A DNA stretch of 64,000 bases from Amoebophrya sp. A120. Taxonomy: Eukaryota > Sar > Dinophyceae > Syndiniales > Amoebophryaceae. A model generated the notes under the pieces. It saw nothing but the letters and a program-made list of their open reading frames with translations. It ran no database searches and had not been told where the DNA came from. Below, in pieces: positions 1 through 12,025 of this stretch; within the stretch, counting starts at the first letter, position 1, and each line of letters starts with the position of its first letter. Made by a program: the position numbers and the translations under genes. The stretch spans positions 1,601,904 through 1,665,903 of the forward strand of contig CAJINV010000001.1 in NCBI GenBank assembly GCA_905178155.1, written 5' to 3'.

Positions 1-1787
1 CCTGGAAAATAGTTTGTATTTCTGGTGGCCTAGGTCTGAATCTGAAATCGCTTCACATGACAAGAGGTTTCTACTCGGGATATAATGCTGTATCAGAATG
101 TAGTTGTCGATGTCGTCCTGTGCCGCTTCGCCGGATATTGAATCGTGCCAGGTGCTGCTGCTGCTCTTGTACAGATAATTTTTTTGGATTATGCGCCTCA
201 ATGGTAATGGACAAGGAGATTATTTTCATCTCAAATTAAGCTACGAAGTTAATACGCTTCAAGTCGTCGGTCTTCACGGTGTAAAATTAAGTAGGGCGAT
301 GAATCAATAAGGTGCCAACACTTCATCTCCGAGACATCGGGCAGCCAGATGTTGTCGCTGACCCGGAAAAATAGTCTCTTCCAATAAAATTGCACTAAAA
401 TTATGTTGGTGACGCGCTACCGCTACAAGATTTTCGCGTACAAGAGTTATGTTATTTCAGGCAAGCTGTCAATCGAAGATGGCGTCACTGCTGGGTTGCA
501 AAGAAAATAGTTTTTGGCTCGATTATTAGTCGTGCAGCTGCGACGTAAAAGCAATTTCAAGTCATGGAAAAGTCCAAAGATAAGATACGATAGTAGGTTC
601 CGGAAAAAGTTATTGCTAGTGATTGTATTCGCTAAGGATGTTGTCTGAACGATTTAAGGTATTAAGTGTGTCTTGATTCTGATAGATAGTCTCAGTTTTG
701 GTTTCTACTTTTACTTTTAGAAGTAGGTCGCTCGTCTCTAGGAAGTATGATTTCATCATGCTCCGCTTATCCGTTTTTTTTTTCGTTTACTGGAAATCTG
801 GTCGATTTATGATCGTGCCTTGTTCATCATTTCAATCGGTAGATTCATTCACGCGCCTTCCGCCGCCGGGGCTCCGAAGCCGAGGTTAATGCCGATGCTC
901 AACGGCTTCACGTGCAGGTTTCCCGCTCTTGATGCTGGGAGAAAATTTTGTCAATCCGGCTCTATTTCTCTACAACGTGCTCGACGTCCCATCGTTCATG
1001 ACCAATTTCACTTAGCGCGAACGTCAAGTGACCTCCTTTTCACTTTTGCGTTTGCCTTCCTGGCGCTCGCGTTGCCCTGTAAGAAACAGAATGGTAAAGG
1101 CGCACGGTCACTCAATCAAGTGGTGAAAATTATGAATGCCGTGGCTGTCTGCTGGTACATGTGTGGAAGAACAAGCCAGGGGACCACCACAACTAACAAA
1201 TAGACCGAGAGATATCTTCAACGGGATTGGCATCGATTTTTCAGGGAGGATAAAGCCATGCTGGCAGCCTGGATTCCGGATGTCAGGAGCGGGTCGAAGG
1301 AAGTTGCTGTAGGTATAGATTTCTGAACTTCGTAATCCTCTCAAAATTAAGCTCCTTGGCTTAGAATTGAAGACGCATGCAAATGCTGTAGTGCTGCTGC
1401 TCATTCAAGCACAGTAGACATGATCAATATTGCGACTCGCCTGTTGTACTATCTTGCTCAAGCCAAAAACGTATGAATAAAACACACAACCAAGTACACA
1501 GTCCCAGCCTGCTTTGACTCAGGGCCTGTTGGTAGGACTGGTGCGTCGCAAAGTTGTAGTCGTCACGCGGCAACCGCGGGAGCTGGACTTGCTGGTACTG
1601 CGCCGGGATTCAGTATCGATGTGCTGCAAAGCTGCGAGTCTCAGCCAGTACAGAAATCAACTTCATCAACTTGGACACCTTTTAGACACGTCGTGAAAAG
1701 AACCAAAAAGAGTATCACGACGAGTAATTATGTAGGTTTAACAAGTTGGTCTTGATTTCAATATAGGCTGATGGTGCTTTGAATCTA
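1..1787. other. Region with no supported gene
   Basis: Only short, compositionally unremarkable open frames occur on either strand, and none shows a recognisable domain. It lies downstream (3') of the alveolin gene and may hold its 3' untranslated region and the spacer to the next gene. No introner-type inverted repeat was seen here. Confidence 0.5.
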
Positions 1788-4700
1788 TCATATCGAGGTC
1801 GTTTCGTCCCAGGCATGAACCACACTCTGCGTCATCGGGTCAAACGCATCACCGCTTTCGTGGACCTTAATTTTGAATTTTTTTCCTTTAGGTCGACAGT
1901 TCTAACATCACCAACATGGCATTGTTCCTTACGTCCAATTTCTTCCTCTTCCACTACAGAGAAGATGATGTTAACTCCCCACTACCAGTATAATTTGTAT
2001 TTGATGCTTACTATACCGAGTTGTACCACGTCAATATTATACCTGTTCCCTCTCCACAGGCAAAAATCGTTCCTCTTTGCCTTCATTCACCACAACGGTT
2101 GCGGGCTCCTCGTAAACCTGCTCGTGGCTGTCCCTGGTAATCTCGATCACTTTCTCGATGCAGATAATCTTCGGCACGTCAACCACCTTGTCGACGTACT
2201 TGATCTCCGGTACCTGATCGTGTGGATCGTGATCATGCGTCTTCGATGCATGCATGACAAGTCAGCACATCGTATGGGTGTGATGCGGTACCTGCAACAC
2301 AAATTTTTGAATACTTAGGTGCTGTTTCCATGCCCTGATTCGAGCCTGAAAATACAAATAGCTGTACCTCGACGATCCTCTGGACCTTGCGGATGTTCGG
2401 CACCTCGACGATTTTGTCGACGTACTCGATTTTCGGGACTTCGATGATTTGCTCCTGGCTCACCGCTACATACTTGTCGACGTATCTGTTTTGTTGTTGT
2501 TTTGTTGCTACTTGTGTATGGTGGCGGTGGGAGGATGCGGTATGCATAATGGGAGAGACACGTTTTACTTCTGCGTCCGTCTATCTCTAGATGTAGTGAA
2601 CGCAGGACATGATCCACAGTCGTGCATCTCTAGACACGTGTAGCGCCACACGACCTTTGCGTGATGTAGAAGAGAGACCACGTTCAAGAATTAGCAACAC
2701 TACAGACGTAAAAAAGCTAGTACACACGTACATTCTACTTAACAAATTGAAATACCTTGGGACTTTCTCGATTTTCGGCACCGTGACAAACTTTTGGATT
2801 TTTTTCACGGTTGGGATCTCGACGACCTTGTCGACAAATTTGGGCACTTCGACGATCTGCTCCACAATCCGCTCCGTGGGCACGTCGACGTACTTCTGTC
2901 GTTTCTCGATCTGTGGGACCTCCTTGATGATTTCCACAACCTTCTCGACCGGGACTTCCACCAACTCTTCCTCAAATTGGATTCGCGGCACCTCGATGGT
3001 GTTCTCGATAATCCGATCTTCCGGAATGTCCACATATCTTACCACCTTCTGCGTCTGCGGCACCTCCACGTACTTCGGCACCCTCTTCACCACCTTCCGC
3101 TCTACCACCTTGTCGACAAACTGGGCCGGGCCGGGCACCTCCACGATCTGCTCGAGTTCCTGCACCTCGTCCACGTGCACGTACTTTTATGAGAGTGCAC
3201 AACTCGTCGATCATCTCGACCTTGTTCGATTGTAACAGCAACTGCAAGGACCACTTCTCGCCTTTATGTTTCTTTATGTAGTCATCATGAATACCTTGCA
3301 CGAAGACAAGCAACCCTGCCTCTACATTTTTCATGCAACGGCTCCAAATCCAACAGTAAATTCTGCTGGTGTTTCAGTTTTTGCTTCTCATGCCCAACTG
3401 CTCTTTTCCACCTTCAAACGAGGAGATGATCATGATGGGGGACCAACCACGACTTGTGCCCTTGCATAGCTTCTTGATCTTTTCCACTTGCTCGACCTCC
3501 ACATACTTGGTCACTTTCCGCTCCACTTCGTACTCCTCGATAATCTCCTCAGTGGTGATCTGGTGATAGATTTTTTCATTTTGCTCCTCACATCTCTATT
3601 TTCAAGTTCTGATGCGAGAAATGGAATGCAGGAGGTGGCACTTGTGAAGATGCCGCCCGGCAGGCCACTGTCATAGATACGACGTTCTTGCGACATTTTT
3701 TAAGTACTTTGCTTTCTACTGCATGTACTACATCACCATGATCGCTGTTGCCGCCATCAAGGCCAGTAACTGAAAAATCGAACGACATAGCAGGAACAGA
3801 TATTACCTTCGGCACTTCCACAATTTTTTCCACTTCGGTCACAACGGGCACCTCGACCAGTTTCTCAACGACGACTTTTCTCGGCACCTCGACGTACTTC
3901 GGAACGTGGATGATTTTCTCCTGGATCAGCGGTTTCTTCTTCTCGATGATCTTCTCGATTACCCGCTCCTTCACGACTTCCACGGTCTTCTGACGCTGTT
4001 CCACCACGTGCTTGTGGTGGACCACGTGCTTTTTTTCCACTTCCACGTACCTCTATCCGAGTGCATAATTGTTCCCCCTCCCTCTCACTTGCCATGCAAA
4101 ATCCCAAATCCGATTGCTCCTGCTTATTGTGGCATTGTTTGCATGACATATTCTGGAAGTAGCACAACAGCCAGTACTACACGACTATACACAGAACTGA
4201 ACTTGTCATGCACAGGCTCCACCTGCGTCGGTGTTTGTATTGATGCTCATGCCATACAAATGAGAGGGAGGGGGAGCAGTTGTGCATTCTCCTAACTTCG
4301 GAATCTCGATCTCCTGTTCCACCTCCCGTTGGAGCAATCGCTCAACAACTTCCACCTTTATTTTGGGGGTTGGTTTTCCTAGTCATTCTCATTCACGCAT
4401 CACAGATCTTGTTGTCCTTCCAATCTTGCATGACAAATTTTTTGCAATGCACAGATATACCTTCGGCACTTCGACGATCTCTTCTTCCACAACGTCGACA
4501 GTGACGTGCTTGATGCGCTTATCCAAGAAAAAAACTGTGTGAGAAGTGTAAATTTGTGTAGCAGACGACGCAAGACACTTGCGCCTGTCATGCTGGACAT
4601 GCGTCAGAGGCTCTTTTCGTACAACATGTTTCCACGTACTAGCTACGCATGACAGGTTTTCTATGTCGTGCAGGGGAAACTTGTCATGCTATTGTTTCTT

Positions 4701-7700
4701 CAAGAAAGTTACACTTACACAGTTTCTTTCTTGCATACCGCTCCTGTATCTGCGGCACCTCGACATACTTCTGCACCGTGGACAGCTGCGGAATTTCTCA
4801 TGCAGGAGGAGAAGGAAGTAGGAGAGTGCGATTTTTGCACGTGAAGTGCATGGTGTATTGTGATTGCTAGTGCTAGATGGTTAGTCTTATGCTTGGCTAG
4901 CAAAAGATCATGATTAGTTATACTATATTTTCCTTTTTGTTTCTCAGTGCTGTGAGTTTTACAATATGCAGAAGATGCAGAGGTCAGAGCCAGTGATACA
5001 GATACAGATACAGATGATGATGAAACGTGCTGCTCCGGATTTATTTCCTCATCCTCGTAACTCCCGTTCGATGATCTCCTCTTGGTATTCCACTTTGGGA
5101 ACCTGCAGTTGTTTTTGTTCGGTCCGTTTGTCATGCGAAAAAACACGACACGGAGCAATTAATGGGAATGGAATGGTGTGTAGCGTATTTTGCATGACAG
5201 ACAAGAATAATAAACCAGCTCACGTACTACTACTAGTTCATCTTCTTACAGTCACATCTGTACCTCGATGATCTCCTCCTCGTACACAATCAACGGCTGG
5301 TGCTGGATCCGCTCGTGCACTTTTTCCACGTACACGGGGCGAATTTCCGTGGTCTCGACCGGTCGCTCGACAATCTCTTCGTGGACGGTAATCACCGGCT
5401 TTTCCACAATTTTCTCCACAATCCTCTCGACGGGAATCTGATAATATTTTTCAGATGCTAAATTCCAAAGTTGTGGGAGACTACACGACTGCTGCTGTTG
5501 CGTACGACACAGCACAAGCGCAACTCACTTGCTATATAATTTCGCCTTCACTGCGCAATTCACCCATAGGACGAAGGCGCGCGCAACTGAACAGAAGCGC
5601 AAGTGTTGTTGAGACAGAGCGCGCCTCAGACCGAATCGCACGACGCCCTGCGACGGTCACACTGGCAGCAAACAGAAAACCCGGCCGGCACAGCAAGCTA
5701 CAGGGAGCAAGCCACGCAAGCCAGGCTCTCGAACCCCACAGAGCCACGTCCCGGACGTAGAGGTGGGCCAAGCCGTGGGACACGACATGGGCCGCCGGAC
5801 GCGTTCCCCAGATGTGACTAAATGCCGGGGCGGCCCTGCGAACGGCAGGGGCGAAATTTTGGGCGCGGGGGTGCCCTGTGGTGTGGCCGTTTGTTGCTTG
5901 CCGCTTCTAGTTGGTGAGGTGTTGTGTAGTTCGCTCCGGCTTATGATCACTGTAGTGCGATCTTATACCGGCTAACGCCAGTATTAGACTGGGCCCGGCC
6001 CATGGCAATTGCCAAGGGCCTTGCGGGCAATGCCCTAGGAAGCCAGTAGCGTCGTGTGTTTCTGATTTCTGTCAGCGTGAAACGCAGTGCCCCCTCTCTC
6101 GCGGTTTCACCGCTGACAGGCGAGTGGCCCACCACTGCTGCTCCTCTGCTGCGTCGCAGCTCACATCGGAGAGCAGAATCATGAGACACCCGCGGCACGC
6201 AGAGCGGCAGGCCGCAGCAAGGGCTGCGCTGTTTACCGTTGCGTGTTGCCGAAAGCGCCCTCAGCCAAAGGCCGAGATGACGCCGGACATGTGCCCTGGA
6301 CGGCGTGAAGAACCACACTGCCACATCGTGGCCAGCCCGATCCTTCCTACGCTCCCCCGCCAGTGGCGCCCGCGAGAACCGCGAACGCCGGTAATCACCG
6401 GCTTTTCCACAATTTTCTCCACAATCCTCTCGACGGGAATCTGTTATAGTGTTTTTCTCATCATGCTATTAAATTCCAAATTGGGAGACGCTGCTGCTGT
6501 TCCTGTTGCGTACAACAGGGGACAAGCGCAACTCCCTCGGCGTTAAAAAGTTCTTTGCCATCAACATGCATGATGTACCAGTCTGAACAAAAACCAGGCC
6601 GTGGTACGCAGGTAGGTATTTAAGTACTTACCTGTCTTTGTCTCTTCTGCACCAATGGCTTGTCCACGTATTTGGTTTCAAAATGGATTTTCCCGGTTCG
6701 TATGGAAAGGGAAAGCTATGATACTACCAAAGAGCCGCGGCGGTCTACTGTCATGCTGATTTTTAATATCGTTCAAAATGCATAGTGGTTGCACGTCGTG
6801 GAAAATGCATAACTTTCAAAGATCGGGCTAAGTAGTACTTACATCACGCGCATTAAACTACAGCACGACATCAATCCAACCGCTAGCGCTGTTACACAAG
6901 AACTTTCCTTCCCATAAGCACTTTTCTCTCCACGATTTCTTCTTCATACTCGATTTTCGGTACTTCGATGATCTTATGCTGTGCAAAAGTTTCGTAAAAG
7001 TAGTAATTGCAATCATGCATAGCAAATCTTTTTCTTAAGGTGAGTCAGCATTACAAATTTTATTTTTCCTCCTGCTGCGGAAATTTGTAATGCATTTATA
7101 CGAGTACGATACTTTTCTTGCACTGCATAGATCTCCTCCTCCTCGATTTCGACGAGTTTCTATCCTATGTAGAAACGTCCCCACCCCATTATAGTCGAGA
7201 TGGGGAATCGGCTAGACAAATCCACAAGTTTTGGCTGTTTTGCATGACAAATTTGCACTCGTAGTGTAGCGGTGCTGTTTGAGGTAGTTCAGCAACATCA
7301 CAGAGCGAGCGCATCGTGCTGACTGGAGCATGACAAATCCCAAAACACAACTAGAAAATGCTTCTCATCATGGGGCTCCGCATGAGCAACTCTTTTGGCG
7401 TGCTGATTTGCATGACAACTCTGGGGTGGGGACGTTTTTACAAATGATAGTTTCTCGATGATGTTTTCCTTGATGTTCGGCACCTCCACGTACTTCGGTA
7501 CCACCACGGTCCGGACCATGGGCACCCGCTCGACTTCCTCCTCGTAGACAATCTTCGGGATCTCCTATGCACTGCAAAAGTTGTATTGTATCGCACTAGT
7601 AGCATTCGCATCACAAATTTCTTCAGCGTGAAGAATTGAATTTCAATTTGTGATGCCGATTAGCGTGCATGTACTTACAAAGGTAGATCTGTCATGCATG

Positions 7701-8357
7701 ATTGCAATTAGTACGAGCACGATGCTTTTGCAGTGCATATCTCCACAATTTCCTCGATTTCTTTCTCCACCGGACGGGAGATGATGCGACGGTGGACTTG
7801 CGGCACTTCCACTATCTTCTCCACCTCGACCACCTTCTCCACCTCCTTCTCGATGATTTGTTCTTCGTACTGGACTATGCAGTGCAAAAGTATCGTCATC
7901 GCGCTAGTATAAATCGCATCGCAAATTTTCCCAGAAACAAAAATGCAATTTGTCACGCTGGAGAAGGTAGAAAGTTAGATTTGTAATGCATGCGTGCCAT
8001 TAGCATTACTACGAGTACGATACTTTTGCACAGGATATGGACGACCGGAACCTCGATCACCTCCTCGATCACCCGTTCCAGGGTCTGGATCTCCGGGATC
8101 TCGATGATTTTTTCGACGATGGTCTCCTTCGGGACCTCGATGATCTTGTCTTCCAGGTACTGAATCTCCTTGGTTTCCTGGTCCTCATGCACGACATCCT
8201 CCTCGTCCTTCTTGAAGATGGGTTTCGGCTCCCCCACGCTGAGAATGCGAAAATTTGTCGTGCCCATGCTGGTCGCGGACCCGCCTAGTATGCTCAGCCC
8301 CAGCACGCTGGCGTCCAGCGGACTGGGCTCCTGGTGCGCGTTCACAAACGCCGACAT
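1788..8357 (-). CDS. Alveolin (inner membrane complex / cortical alveolae protein)
   Basis: Alveolins form the filamentous skeleton under the alveolar sacs of alveolates. The product is dominated by short charged repeats of the type EVP-x-x-x-x-V-E-K-(I/V)-V-E-V-P (for example KYVEVPRKVVVEKLVEVPVV), the hallmark of the family. ATG is at 8355-8357 and the N-terminus is not repetitive. Exons I can place: 8038-8357, 7740-7870, 7450-7560, 7130-7155 (26 nt), about 6905-6969, about 6636-6710, 5264-5437, about 5045-5102, about 4737-4795, 4461-about 4515, 4295-4355, 3807-4048, 3469-3559, 2756-3182, 2368-2485, 2043-2213, and a probable last exon ending at TGA 1788-1790. Six introns are inverted-repeat introners; the others include GT-AG introns. 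The exon near 5045 lacks an obvious GT donor. If the last exon is wrong, the frame stops at TAA 2037-2039. One exon start is duplicated upstream (6391-6443). Family assignment is strong; some middle exon edges are approximate. Confidence 0.9.
3188..3468. mobile_element. Introner, family E, in alveolin
   Basis: Ends TATGAGAGTGCACAACTCG and, inverted, TATGCAAGGGCACAAGTCG. Flanks ACTTT / GCTTC match at 3 of 5, so this copy looks old. Removing it plus one flank joins ...KIKK to HVHVDEVQ in frame. An open frame running into it (FVQGIHDDY) is intron, not protein. Confidence 0.8.
4054..4294. mobile_element. Introner, family E, in alveolin
   Basis: Starts TATCCGAGTGCATAATTG and ends with the inverted arm ...TTGTGCATTCTCCTA, with a purine-rich GAGAGGGAGGGGGAG block inside the arm. 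Flanks ACCTC / ACTTC. Removal gives EIPK-YVEVEKKH in frame. Confidence 0.85.
5387..5528. repeat. Direct repeat, copy next to the intact alveolin exon
   Basis: About 140 bp carrying the start of the exon encoding IPVERIVEKIVEKPVIT, its AG acceptor and part of the upstream intron. A second copy lies at 6389-6533. This copy continues into a full exon (5264-5437) and is probably the functional one. Confidence 0.8.
5529..6388. other. GC-rich segment lying between the two exon copies
   Basis: About 860 bp within an alveolin intron, bounded by the two direct-repeat copies. It is richer in G+C than the introns around it and has short palindromes (GGCAATTGCC near 6004). Several open frames cross it on both strands but none has a recognisable domain. 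It could be an inserted element or part of a local duplication. No clear terminal inverted repeat was seen. Confidence 0.5.
6389..6533. repeat. Direct repeat, truncated alveolin exon copy
   Basis: Diverged second copy of 5387-5528. It keeps the AG acceptor and the 17 codons IPVERIVEKIVEKPVIT, then breaks off into unrelated sequence. It is either a decoy exon or a relic of the rearrangement. Confidence 0.75.
6975..7129. mobile_element. Introner, family A, in alveolin
   Basis: Starts TATGCTGTGCAAAAG and ends ...CTTGCACTGCATA, between two perfect GATCT duplications. It separates the 26-nt exon (7130-7155) from the exon starting IEVPKIEYEEE; the frame is kept. Confidence 0.88.
7161..7449. mobile_element. 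Introner, family C, in alveolin
   Basis: Starts TATCCTATGTAGAAACGTCC and ends with the inverted arm GGGGACGTTTTTACAAATGATA, between perfect GTTTC duplications. Removal joins ...NIIEK to LVEIEEEE in frame. Confidence 0.88.
7566..7739. mobile_element. Introner, family A, in alveolin
   Basis: Starts TATGCACTGCAAAAG and ends CTTTTGCAGTGCATA, between perfect TCTCC duplications. Removal joins ...EEIVE to IPKIVYEEE in frame. Confidence 0.9.
7876..8037. mobile_element. Introner, family A, in alveolin
   Basis: Starts TATGCAGTGCAAAAGTATCG and ends CTTTTGCACAGGATA, between perfect TGGAC duplications. Removing it plus one duplication joins the first exon (...EVPVV) to QYEEQIIEKE in frame. Confidence 0.92.
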
Positions 8358-9817
8358 GGCTGCTCGTCGTGACCACTGGGTTTGTTCACTGATCCCGCAG
8401 CTGTTGGTCTGCGAAGATGTTGCGTTTTGAAGATTTCTTCCGGAGAACCCTCTCTCTTTCGACTTCTCAAGCTCGAACTACAACAGCGAGGAGCTGCTAA
8501 ATGGACCACTACACTTCTTGCTGATACTATCGGTAGAGTTTGTTTTTTGGGTGGAACTACGAGAGTATTCAAAAGTAATCCACCCACGATCACCAGTGAG
8601 ATAGAAGTGCCGGCCGGGGGTTGTACTTCGTCGATTCAGCTACAGAAGCTTTTCCTTGGGGATGTAGAGACGTCCCGCTCATAGCAAAGGCAAAGCTTAG
8701 TCAAGAATTATAGCAAAGGCAAAGCTTAGCCGGCGGGGGCACCAGCATACCCTGCTGCTCTCTTACTCTTCAACTACTCGTCCGTCGCTTTTTGTCAAGT
8801 TGTGCTACGTTGTACTGGGGGTCGTGTTTCCCGGGGTAGAGCTCTGCTGACCCGTATCCCCGATTTCGCACAACATCGCGCCCCTGGTAGAATCTCCTCG
8901 TCCGGTCAACAAAATACTGTCGTCTCTCATTTTTGCATTTGCTCTGCCGCAATTATCAAAAATTGATGCCAGTCTGTCAATCTACTCGTCATCCTCACCG
9001 TACCTCTGTTGTAACAATGTGCGGCACTACTTTTCTTGTTCGTTCATTAGGTTTATTTTCGACACTAGTTCTGAATTCAGTCCAAATAGAAGTACACTGT
9101 ACTATGACTTCCGAGCCTCTAAATCTGTCTCCCCTTGATTTCAAGATGTGTATACGAGTTTTCCTCTTGGTTTTTACCATGTTCATGTCTGCACTTTGAA
9201 GACATGTCGTACCACAACGCCGAAATTGATGAAACAGCAGAAAATCATCGACGCATTGAAAGCGATGCTGTTCGCAAACTCCTATAACCTTGGATGGTGC
9301 AACAAATAGAGGAAAAACCAGTAACGTTGAAAGAAAAAGCATCCGACAAGAGGAGCCTTAAGAGACTTCCTCCAGACAAGGACAAGCACGCTACGCGACA
9401 GCTGACAGCACCTCGTAGTACCTCGCAACAAATCAATCCGAAGTAACGCGCAGCACCTAATTTATTTATAAAATGCTTGTTTTTGTTATTCATTGGACGA
9501 CACAACGAGTGGTTTTTCAAATTGCTATGCTACAAGAAACGAAATCTAAATCAGAATAGGCGACGAACACATCAACTAGGGCGCACCATACAAAATGGGT
9601 GAAGGTGCGACGTTTTCCCGCGTCTGGAGATTCCAGTAGCAGTAAGTAGCGTCATATCGCCCAAAAATTGTCACCGTGGTGCTCATGAAGATTGATATTT
9701 ATGGCGATAGATCATGAGGCGTCGCTATTTTTCATTTCTTGTCGTGGCATGCTCTTTGTTGTAGCAGTCGCTTATGCTAGACCTCGACCGACGGCGACGT
9801 CTTCTTGGCCGAAAGCT
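8358..9817. other. Intergenic region
   Basis: No convincing gene. A 20-bp direct repeat (ATAGCAAAGGCAAAGCTTAG) occurs at 8681-8700 and 8710-8729. The alveolin promoter and 5' untranslated region should lie at its left end and the SepSecS 3' end at its right. Short open frames near 9000-9520 have no domain signature. Confidence 0.5.
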
Positions 9818-12025
9818 CTAAATTTTGTCTTCTTGTTTGCTAGTAGTTTTGTCACTTCCAGGTTGCACACAACTACTCGTCACGGTCTCCTTCAACGTTT
9901 TTTCTAGTCTCTGGAGGAAACACGTCAACTCCGCCCTGGTCGCCCCGATCGCCACGGCAGTCGCGAGGTAGGGGTAGGGATACGTATCGGAGTGCGCCCC
10001 GTAATTTTTGAACTGGACACCGTCGATGGTTTTTGCGCCGACCGGGCAGGCGACGACGCGCGGGCCGCTCACTCGGTGGTTGAACAACTTCGCGCCGATG
10101 GAATTCAGGACCTGCTTGCGCTTCTTCTCTGCTTCTGCGACTATCGCGCCATCTCCTCCCGGGACGTCGGTTGCAGTGACTAGACCTGACAAATCGACGC
10201 AGATGGAGATTTTGTTTTCTGGCGTGTGCAAAATTCGCAGCTTGAACTGGTCGCACGTCTTCTGCAGTTCCTCTTTGAACCACTCAAAGTCGGTCTTCCG
10301 GGTTTTCCACAAATTCTGCAGCCCGTCGGAGCCCATGGCAAGAAACGTGATCAATAAATCGACCATTTGTGCCCCCGAGGCGCGTCCGGGATAGCACTGC
10401 GCAATTTGGTCGAGCAAGGAGAGTTTGTTTGCTGTTGAAGGTGGGTTGCTAGTCGTGCTGTTAGCTGAAGCTGCACCCGCCCCAGCGTTTTTACTGACAT
10501 CTTCTACTACTTGCGGTCCACCACCACCACCACCACTCTTCATGACCGGCGGCCTTTCCTGTGGCGCGCACACGATGGCGCCGCCGACCGGCACCATAAA
10601 ATTCTTGTCTGTGCTCTGCACCACTACATCGACCCTGCCGGTCCTAGACGCCTGCTCGATGGCCTGCATCGTCCGCGAGCACTGGAGCCCGTATGCGTTG
10701 TTGATCAGAAACGCCACGTCGTGCTTCTGGCAGATTTATCCACAGAAAAAAACCTATCCACATCCAATTTGTCATGCAAAACACGTATAAAATGAAAATC
10801 ATGTTGTTGTCATACAAAAAAGGGATGTGGATGGGTTTTTTTCTGTGGATAAGATTTTCGCGACCTCCTCAATTTTGTCGGGCACGCGGGGGGCGAAGGT
10901 GGAGGCCGTACAGAAAACGCAGAGGATGTTGTCCGCGCCAAAATCCTCTATCGCTTGTTCAATCCCGGCCACGTCGGTCATGAGACCATCCCCGCGAGTA
11001 TCACAGCAAAAAGTTTCAACGTTAACGGAATTTGTGATGCAACAATGCATCACAAAACATGCCGAAATGTGTAATGCATAGCATGCATCTTGGGCTACAT
11101 TGACATTTGTGATGCATGACTGCAATCTGTGAAACAAACCGTTAAGGTTAACACTTTTTCTTGTGATAGCTCGGCGTTTTGATCAGCTCCACGACGATCG
11201 GCGTCAGCCCGCTGGTGTTGATCGCCTTGAAGCAGCTCTTCTGGTCAATCAGGTATCAAATGCAAATATGTCTGGGTCTGGAAGAGTCATGCTGTTTTTG
11301 CATGACGCAGAACCAGAAGGTCTGGAATGGAAGCTCTAGCATCACAGGTTTCGAGAAGCGTTCGCAATGCCGAATCCGCATGACAAATCCCTGATTTTGG
11401 TGACAGAAAGTGGGCAATTTTTGCTACCTATGCATGAGAGGTTTTTCTGTGTTCGGACATGCGCATCACAAGTTTGCATCCTTCCAGACCCAGACATTTT
11501 TGCAGTTAATATCCGGGACCAGATCACGAATTTTCTGTCCTTCGTGGTGTCGCGTTGCTGCAGTGCGAGAAAGCACAACGTCATGGTCATGCCCGTGGCG
11601 AGGGGCACGACGAGCGCGTTTTTGCAGTTTTTAAAGCCGGCGAGTCGCACCGCGTCGAGCGCCAAATACTTGCACAAACTCGCCAGTAAGCTGCTTCCGG
11701 CGGCTTTGGGCTGTTGCGCCACCAAATCGCCGGACCGGCCGACGCCGTGCGTCAAGCCAAAGTGCCGCTCCTGGACGAGTCGGGAAAACACGCGACCCTC
11801 TCGCTCCCCTACCCCAACGTTCCCGTTCGCGTTGTTGGCGTCCATGAGGGAAATTTGCCGGAGAAAGCTCTCGATCTCGAGGTCGGTCCAGGGCTCCTTC
11901 GGAAGTTTCCGCTGGGTGAGGAGCACCATGATTTTCTTGGACAGACTGTTAAAGCCCTGTTCCGCCTGCTGCACGTACCCCGGGTCGAGCAGACCCTGCA
12001 TCTGGCCGAAGTGGGACGCTTGCAT
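9818..12025 (-). CDS. SEPSECS: O-phosphoseryl-tRNA(Sec) selenium transferase (SepSecS)
   Basis: This PLP enzyme converts O-phosphoseryl-tRNA(Sec) and selenophosphate to selenocysteinyl-tRNA, the last step of eukaryotic Sec synthesis. Exons 11512-12025, 11169-11248, 10852-10993 and 9818-10731 give 549 residues, near the usual size. Visible signatures are GVGEREGRV, HGVGRSGD, QPKAAGSS, WSRIDQKSCF across intron 1, STFAPRVPD, LINNAYGLQ, and QSTDKNFMVPVGG, whose lysine (about residue 288) is the expected PLP Schiff-base residue. YPGRAS and VSGPRVV follow. I start at ATG 12023-12025; the frame extends upstream only to a GTG. A low-complexity Gly/Ser/Asn stretch sits after VPVGGAI. All three introns are introners of three different families (B, G, F). 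Its presence implies the organism makes selenoproteins, although no Sec tRNA or selenoprotein was seen here. Confidence 0.96.
10737..10851. mobile_element. Introner, family F, in SepSecS
   Basis: Compact 115-bp element. Inverted arms TATCCACAGAAAAAAACC, then TATCCACATCC in the left arm; perfect AGATT duplications. Removal restores AKICQKHD, the residues expected in the family. Confidence 0.92.
10999..11168. mobile_element. Introner, family G, in SepSecS
   Basis: On the minus strand it starts TATCACAAGAAAAAGTGTTA and ends TTTTTGCTGTGATA. Flanks GCGAG / GCTCG match at only 3 of 5. Removing it plus 5 nt joins ...IKTPS to GDGLMTDV in frame. Confidence 0.85.
11254..11511. mobile_element. Introner, family B, in SepSecS
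   Basis: Starts TATCAAATGCAAATATGTCT and ends with the inverted arm ...CATTTTTGCAGTTAATA, both arms carrying GGGTCTGG or its complement. Flanks TCAGG / TCCGG. Removal gives the conserved WSR-IDQKSCF junction. Confidence 0.93.

Noticed and set aside
3183-3334. Frame encoding FVQGIHDDYIKKHKG as an alveolin exon
   Set aside because: It lies inside a family E introner; removing the whole element restores the KIKK-HVHVDEVQ frame.
8995-9520. Minus-strand open frames upstream of alveolin
   Set aside because: Short, overlapping, no domain, no consistent exon structure.
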